A stretch of 64,000 nt of DNA, from the NCBI RefSeq assembly GCF_020447315.1, contig NZ_JAJADQ010000004.1:62001-126000 (forward strand). Reading direction: 5' to 3'. Positions 60,021 through 64,000 of the stretch are shown here, piece after piece (the stretch's first letter is position 1; every line of letters starts with the position of its first letter). The translations under genes were made by a program, and so were the position numbers. The DNA comes from Hymenobacter nitidus (GTDB lineage Bacteria > Bacteroidota > Bacteroidia > Cytophagales > Hymenobacteraceae). The notes below the pieces were generated by a model that did no database searches, was not told the DNA's origin, and was given only the letters and a program-made list of their open reading frames with translations.

Positions 60021-60836
60021 TCAGCTCAAATAACTCTGCACCGCCACCACGTCGCCAACGCGCAGCGTACCCCGGGCCGGACTGGTTACGTTTTGCCCGA
60101 ACATGACTTTGTTGTTCTGGGTGCGGTAGGTGGCCATCGTGCGGAGCGGCTCGGCGCTTTTCTGGGCGGTCTTCTGGTCGATGGTCGTGACCACGCAGCG
60201 GCCGCAGGGGCGCACACCCTGAAATGTCACGTCGCCGATTACAAAGTCGCGCCAGGTGTCTTCCTCGTAGGCCTGCCCACCCGTAAATACCAGGCTGGGC
60301 CGAAACCGGTCCATGGGCACAGGCTGGGCCAGGCGGGAATTCAGATCAGCCAGTGACGACTGCCCGATGAGCAGGTAGGGGTAGGCATCGGCGAAGCTCA
60401 CGTAGCCGGCCACTTCGCCGCCATCGGTGCCGCGCATCACCATATCCGACATGTACACCAGCTTGCAGACGCGGCCCAGGGCCTCGCTCAGCCAGGAGTC
60501 GGCCTCGGGCGTGCCGCGCCAGGCAAACACCATATCATCCCAGATGGTGACGAACAGGGTGCGCTCGGGCGTGGCCTCGAAGGGAATATAGAGCGGCAAC
60601 AATTCGGGCCGGGCCGTATGCACGAGCAGAAAGCCGTTGTAAGCCGGCAACACGTTGAGCAAGGCCATTTCCGCGGTCTGGCGCTGGGTCATGAACTGGT
60701 TGCGCTCATCCACAATAAGCCAGCGGCGGTCGTGGCGCAGGCCGCGGGGCTCTACTACGGCTTCGGTAACACGGATTCCGCCCAGCGACTTGACGGGATA
60801 GATATAGAGGTCGGAAAGGACAAGGGGTGTGGCCAT
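60021..60836 (-). CDS. MOSC domain protein (mARC/YcbX-like)
   Basis: A 271-residue protein. The N-terminal MOSC beta-barrel begins LSDLYIYPVKSLGGIRVTEA and continues GLRHDRRWLIVDERNQFMTQ; the MOSC domain carries FRPSLVFTGGQAYEEDTWRD and FQGVRPCGRCVVTTIDQKT, whose Cys is the likely molybdenum ligand in mARC and YcbX enzymes. It may reduce N-hydroxylated compounds. No fused ferredoxin domain is present, unlike YcbX, so an external electron donor is needed. Single gene. Confidence 0.92.
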   Translation of the reverse strand: MATPLVLSDLYIYPVKSLGGIRVTEAVVEPRGLRHDRRWLIVDERNQFMTQRQTAEMALLNVLPAYNGFLLVHTARPELLPLYIPFEATPERTLFVTIWDDMVFAWRGTPEADSWLSEALGRVCKLVYMSDMVMRGTDGGEVAGYVSFADAYPYLLIGQSSLADLNSRLAQPVPMDRFRPSLVFTGGQAYEEDTWRDFVIGDVTFQGVRPCGRCVVTTIDQKTAQKSAEPLRTMATYRTQNNKVMFGQNVTSPARGTLRVGDVVAVQSYLS

Positions 60837-60944
60837 GCCCCAAAGGTAAGATGGGGAAATGGGAGGAATGTGGGGAATGTGGTTAAATGGGAGAAATGTG
60901 GTTGGATGTGCCGAATATGAGAAATGTTAGGAATGCAGAAATCG

Positions 60945-61125
60945 TGTCCTTGCGAGGCGTAGCCGTGGCATCCGCAGGACGGCGCAGCTACTCCGTCCGC
61001 TGAAATGCAGAAAGCTTCCTTCACTGAAAAGCCCTTTGTCGAACCGTCGATAAAGGGCTTTTCAGTGAAGGAACGGTTGTCACGAGCAGAAGACGGATTG
61101 CCGTGCTTCGTGCCTCGCAATGACA
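60945..61125. repeat. MITE-like element with terminal inverted repeats and a 21-bp hairpin
   Basis: TGTCCTTGCGAGG (60945-60957) and CCTCGCAATGACA (61113-61125) form 13-bp terminal inverted repeats with one mismatch. Inside is a perfect hairpin with 21-bp arms (61017-61037 with 61052-61072, core TCACTGAAAAGCCCTTT). The 181-nt element has no coding capacity. It fills most of the 343-nt gap between the MOSC and second yitT-like genes and shares both end and hairpin modules with the repeat at 54393. Confidence 0.75.
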
Positions 61126-61179
61126 GAGTATTAACACATCAGCATATTCAACCACATTCGCACATTGTCCGCGCCTGTT

Positions 61180-62148
61180 CTAGTGCAGAGGACGTTTTTT
61201 GATGACGCCGCCTTTGGTTTCTTTCACGCTGTGCATCACCAGAAAGGCGCTGCGGTCAATCTTTTCCACTTCGTCGGTGAGGCGGCCCAGCTCCAGGCGG
61301 GTAATGACGGTAAACACGATGTCGACGGCCTGCGGTGCCTCGCCGCGCACTCCGTAGCCACGCTTGCCGCTGTAGACGGTTGCGCCCCGGCCCAGCTTTT
61401 CGGTAATCATGCGCCGGATGGCGTCGCTGCGGCCCGACACGATGGTGACACCGGTATATTCCTCGATGCCGTCGATGATGAAGTCGATGGTTTTGGACGC
61501 CGATAAGTAGGCCAAGATAGAATACAGGGCCGTTTCAAACGACAGCACCGCCGCCGCCACGGCGAAAATCAGGATGTTGAGCCCCAGAATAATATCGCCG
61601 ATGGTCAGGCTGGTTTTCTTGCTCAGAAACACGGCCAGAATCTCGGTGCCGTCGAGCACGCCGCCGCCCCGCATGGCCAGCCCGATACCTGCCCCGAGAA
61701 AAAAGCCCCCGAACACCGAAATCAGGAGCTTGTCCTGGGTGAGAATAGGGAAGCTGACGACGACCAGCACCCCGGCCAGCCCCAGGATGGAGAGCAGCGT
61801 CTTGAAGGCGAAGAGCCGGTCGATCTGGAAGTAGCCCAGCACGACGAAGGGAACGTTGATCAGGACAATGAGCAGCGGCAGGGGCAGGCCAAACACCCGG
61901 GCCAGCAGCAGGGAAATGCCCGTTACCCCGCCGTCGATGAAGCCGTTGGGCAACAGGAACCCCTTCAGACCCAGTCCGGCCGAAAAGATGCCGGCCACCA
62001 GAAACGCCACGTTGGTAAGCTGCCGCCGCCACCAGCGCCGGTTGCGCAGCGCCGCCAGGGCCCGCGGGGGCCGCCGTCGGCGCCGCGGTGGCTCGGAGCG
62101 CGGCTGCCGGCGAAGCTTGTCGAGCATAAGAAGCTGGGGAATAAGCAT
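61180..62148 (-). CDS. YitT family membrane protein (second paralog)
   Basis: A 322-residue paralog of the protein at 23839-24789. It shares the membrane core (GFLLPNGFIDGGVTGISLLL; GIGLAMRGGGVLDGTEILAV), the DUF2179 domain (EEYTGVTIVSGRSDAIRRMI, LGRGATVYSGKRGYGVRG) and the ending GGVIKKRPLH (GGMVKKRPFH there). The N-terminus carries a strikingly basic stretch (RSEPPRRRRRPPRALAALRN) not found in the other copy. Function unknown. It is a single gene here, whereas the first paralog follows an antiporter gene. Confidence 0.9.
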   Translation of the reverse strand: MLIPQLLMLDKLRRQPRSEPPRRRRRPPRALAALRNRRWWRRQLTNVAFLVAGIFSAGLGLKGFLLPNGFIDGGVTGISLLLARVFGLPLPLLIVLINVPFVVLGYFQIDRLFAFKTLLSILGLAGVLVVVSFPILTQDKLLISVFGGFFLGAGIGLAMRGGGVLDGTEILAVFLSKKTSLTIGDIILGLNILIFAVAAAVLSFETALYSILAYLSASKTIDFIIDGIEEYTGVTIVSGRSDAIRRMITEKLGRGATVYSGKRGYGVRGEAPQAVDIVFTVITRLELGRLTDEVEKIDRSAFLVMHSVKETKGGVIKKRPLH

Positions 62149-62289
62149 AGAGGAGCAGCTAAGGTTGCTGCCTAGTACGCGCCGCTGTCAGCTTGCGTTA
62201 GTGCGAGCCGGCCAGAACAGCACTGGGAGGGAGGTGGCAATACCTTTTTTACCAGTTTCAAACGCTGTGGACAGCCTATGCAGAACAAA

Positions 62290-62327
62290 AAAAAGGAGGC
62301 AACGACCTACGCCGTTGCCTCCTTTTT
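62290..62327. terminator. Terminator of the subtilase gene
   Basis: Perfect 15-bp stem AAAAAGGAGGCAACG/CGTTGCCTCCTTTTT (62290-62304 with 62313-62327), loop of 8 nt, T-run on both strands. It lies 20 nt after the subtilase stop at 62347. Confidence 0.9.
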
Positions 62328-62346
62328 AGGCTTATCTGCTTTGCTG

Positions 62347-64000
62347 CTACTGGCCCGAGCTGGCGCCTTTCTGGGTTTGCTGGGTAGCCAGCTGCACGGC
62401 TTTGTACAGATTCACTACGCCGCCGGTAGTCGAAAGCTGGGTGAAGTCCACTGTTTTGGTGTCGCCGGGCTGGGGCACCTTGGTGTGCACCGGCGCAGCC
62501 GACTGCATAATAATGCGCTTCAAATCGGCGGCGGTGAGCTGGGGAAAATAGGACTTGAGCACGGCGGCTACGCCCGCTACCGTAGGGGCGGCCATGCTGG
62601 TGCCGCTTTCGTTGCCGTATTTGCTGCCGGGCATGGTGGAATAGATGCCCACGCCGGGCGCGAATACATCGACCTTCTTGCCGTAGTTGGAGAAGTTGGC
62701 CGTCAGCTGCGCATCGTTGGTGCTGCCCGAGGCGCCGATGGTAATGAAGTTGGAATAAGCCGCGCCCGAAACTGGTGTGGGAGCGGGGTAGTGCACAATG
62801 GCATCGATGTTCTTCGACTCGTTGCCGGCGGCGTGTACCAGCAGCACGCCCTTCGACTCGGCGTAGCGAATAGCGGCATCCACGGCGGCGCGGTGGGGCG
62901 AGTAGTACTTGCCAAAGCTCATGTTGATGATGCTGGCTCCGTTGTCCACGGCGTAGCGGATGGCGTTGGCCACGTCCTTGTCGTGCTCGTCGCCGTTGGG
63001 CACGGCCCGCACGCCCATGATGCGCACCGAAGCGCCAGCCACGCCCTGAATACCGAGGTTGTTTTCGCGGTCGGCGGCAATGATACCCGCTACGTGGGTG
63101 CCGTGCAGGGCGTCGGGGCCGGTGATGTCGGCGTTGCCGTAGTTACGGTCCTTGGTGTTGTTCTCATCGTCGCCGACGATGGCGCGGGGCTTGTAGTCCA
63201 GGTTCAGGGAGTAGTCGAGGTGCTTCTGGGTCTCGGTAGTGGCTTCCTGAATCTGCTTGACCACGGCGTCCATATCCGGCAGACCCGACGATTTGAGGCT
63301 TTCGTAGAGCTGGGTGGTCAGGCCAATCAGGCGGGCGTCAGGATTTTTCACCGGGGGGCGGCGCAATACGGCCGTATCCACGCGCGTCACGCCCAGAACG
63401 GCTTTGAGCTGCTCGTTGATGTTGGCCAGGTTTTCACCCAGGGGCTTATACTCTTCCAACTGCTGCTTTTCCTCCTTCACCTTCTCGGCATAGTCCTTTT
63501 TCACCTTCTGGTAGAGGTCGTACTCGGCGCGCTTGGCGGCGGGCACCGCCGTGCGCACTTTGCCCTCATACAGCGGCTTGAGGCGGGCTACCAGGCGGGT
63601 TTCCTCGTAGAGGTCCACGTCCACGTTGCGCCCGTCTTTGCCGCCCAGGAAGTTCCAGCCGTGGATGTCGTCCACGTAGCCGTTCTTGTCGTCGTCGATG
63701 CCGTTGCCGACGATTTCCTTGGGGTTTTTCCAGAGCACGCGCTTCAGATCCTCGTGCGTGGTGTCGATGCCGGCGTCAATGACGGCCACTACCACGGGCG
63801 AGGCGGTGCGGGCTTTCAGCAGCTCCTCGTAGGTGCGCTGGGTGCTGATGCCCATTACTTTATCCTTCGTCGGGTCGAGGTGGGTCCATTGCTGCACGGG
63901 GGCGGCGGGGGCCGGAGTCGGCGTGGAAACGCTTTGCGCCAGGGAAACAGCCGGCACCAGCAGCGCCAGGCCCAGGGAAGTCAGGAAGGAATGCGGAAAT
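62347..64000 (-). CDS. S8 family serine peptidase (subtilase), start outside the window
   Basis: The frame stays open to the right edge; the residues before 63957 (HSFLTSLGLALLVPAVSLAQ) are a signal peptide whose first codons are cut off. Counting from the codon at 63957, the triad is D61 (VAVIDAGIDTTHEDL), H285 (LHGTHVAGIIAADREN) and S454 (ESGTSMAAPTVAGVAA), with oxyanion Asn379. About 224 residues lie between Asp and His, far more than in ordinary subtilisins; the insert has a Lys/Glu-rich coiled-coil part (about 140-190). No type IX sorting domain follows. It is an exported protease, probably periplasmic or released. Confidence 0.92.
   Translation of the reverse strand, partial: FPHSFLTSLGLALLVPAVSLAQSVSTPTPAPAAPVQQWTHLDPTKDKVMGISTQRTYEELLKARTASPVVVAVIDAGIDTTHEDLKRVLWKNPKEIVGNGIDDDKNGYVDDIHGWNFLGGKDGRNVDVDLYEETRLVARLKPLYEGKVRTAVPAAKRAEYDLYQKVKKDYAEKVKEEKQQLEEYKPLGENLANINEQLKAVLGVTRVDTAVLRRPPVKNPDARLIGLTTQLYESLKSSGLPDMDAVVKQIQEATTETQKHLDYSLNLDYKPRAIVGDDENNTKDRNYGNADITGPDALHGTHVAGIIAADRENNLGIQGVAGASVRIMGVRAVPNGDEHDKDVANAIRYAVDNGASIINMSFGKYYSPHRAAVDAAIRYAESKGVLLVHAAGNESKNIDAIVHYPAPTPVSGAAYSNFITIGASGSTNDAQLTANFSNYGKKVDVFAPGVGIYSTMPGSKYGNESGTSMAAPTVAGVAAVLKSYFPQLTAADLKRIIMQSAAPVHTKVPQPGDTKTVDFTQLSTTGGVVNLYKAVQLATQQTQKGASSGQ

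Noticed and set aside
60829..60845. TACCTTTG on the minus strand immediately before the MOSC start as a promoter
   Set aside because: It matches the -7 consensus, but it is only four bases from the ATG and has no -33 element, so the leader would be missing.

Overview
The window reads as a chromosomal segment of a high-GC member of the Bacteroidota, most likely Hymenobacter or a close relative (inference). Four things point there: proteins carrying type IX secretion (Por) C-terminal sorting domains, promoters of the Bacteroidota form TTG/TTTG-N19-21-TAnnTTTG, almost no Shine-Dalgarno sequences, and families typical of Cytophagales. There are no rRNAs, prophages, insertion sequences or CRISPR arrays. 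Two serine tRNAs (CGA and UGA) sit at 5.8-6.05 kb.

Layout. 0-6 kb: housekeeping genes (end of a lipid A acyltransferase, YciO-like protein, T9SS cargo protein, MltG, thioesterase, YihY protein, tRNA-Ser pair). 6-12 kb: a large multi-PAS histidine kinase and a delta-60-repeat T9SS protein. 11.9-23.8 kb: an almost complete aerobic phenylacetate (paa) catabolic cluster on the minus strand: enoyl-CoA hydratase-like gene, paaZ, Y, J, I, H, D, C, B, A, an unrelated AT-rich secreted orphan, paaE and a tetR-type regulator. A near-identical palindromic operator lies in front of both paaA and tetR, so the regulator probably controls the pathway and itself. The CoA ligase paaK and a second crotonase are not in the window. 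23.8-30 kb: YitT protein and Na+/H+ antiporter, MaoC hydratase, a phospholipase-C-like protein, and a tandem pair of SpoIIAA/STAS-like genes of which one is broken by an in-frame stop. 30-36 kb: a tripartite RND efflux operon (adaptor, HAE1 pump, TolC).

36-43 kb holds the most unusual locus. A single minus-strand unit with a recognisable promoter encodes a small Cys-tailed protein, three tandem paralogous seven-helix membrane proteins, a LiaS/NarX-type histidine kinase and a response regulator that is only a receiver domain. The last three genes overlap by ATGA, and a hairpin closes the unit. This looks like a membrane sensing system whose signal and output are unknown.

43-64 kb: exonuclease VII (xseAB), M13 metallopeptidase lipoprotein, cyclophilin lipoprotein, manganese catalase, a second phospholipase-C-like protein, a protein with kinase-like catalytic motifs (50.9 kb), CinA, amidohydrolase, acyl-CoA-binding protein, CDGSH protein, small enzymes, deoxynucleoside kinase, MOSC and DUF547 proteins, a second YitT paralog, and a subtilase that runs off the right edge. 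Palindromic repeats built around TGTCCTTGCGAGG recur at 0.26, 54.4 and 60.9 kb.

All calls come from reading the sequence and from remembered family features; no database search was run. Start codons were moved inward where a signal peptide or a paralog alignment favoured a later start.
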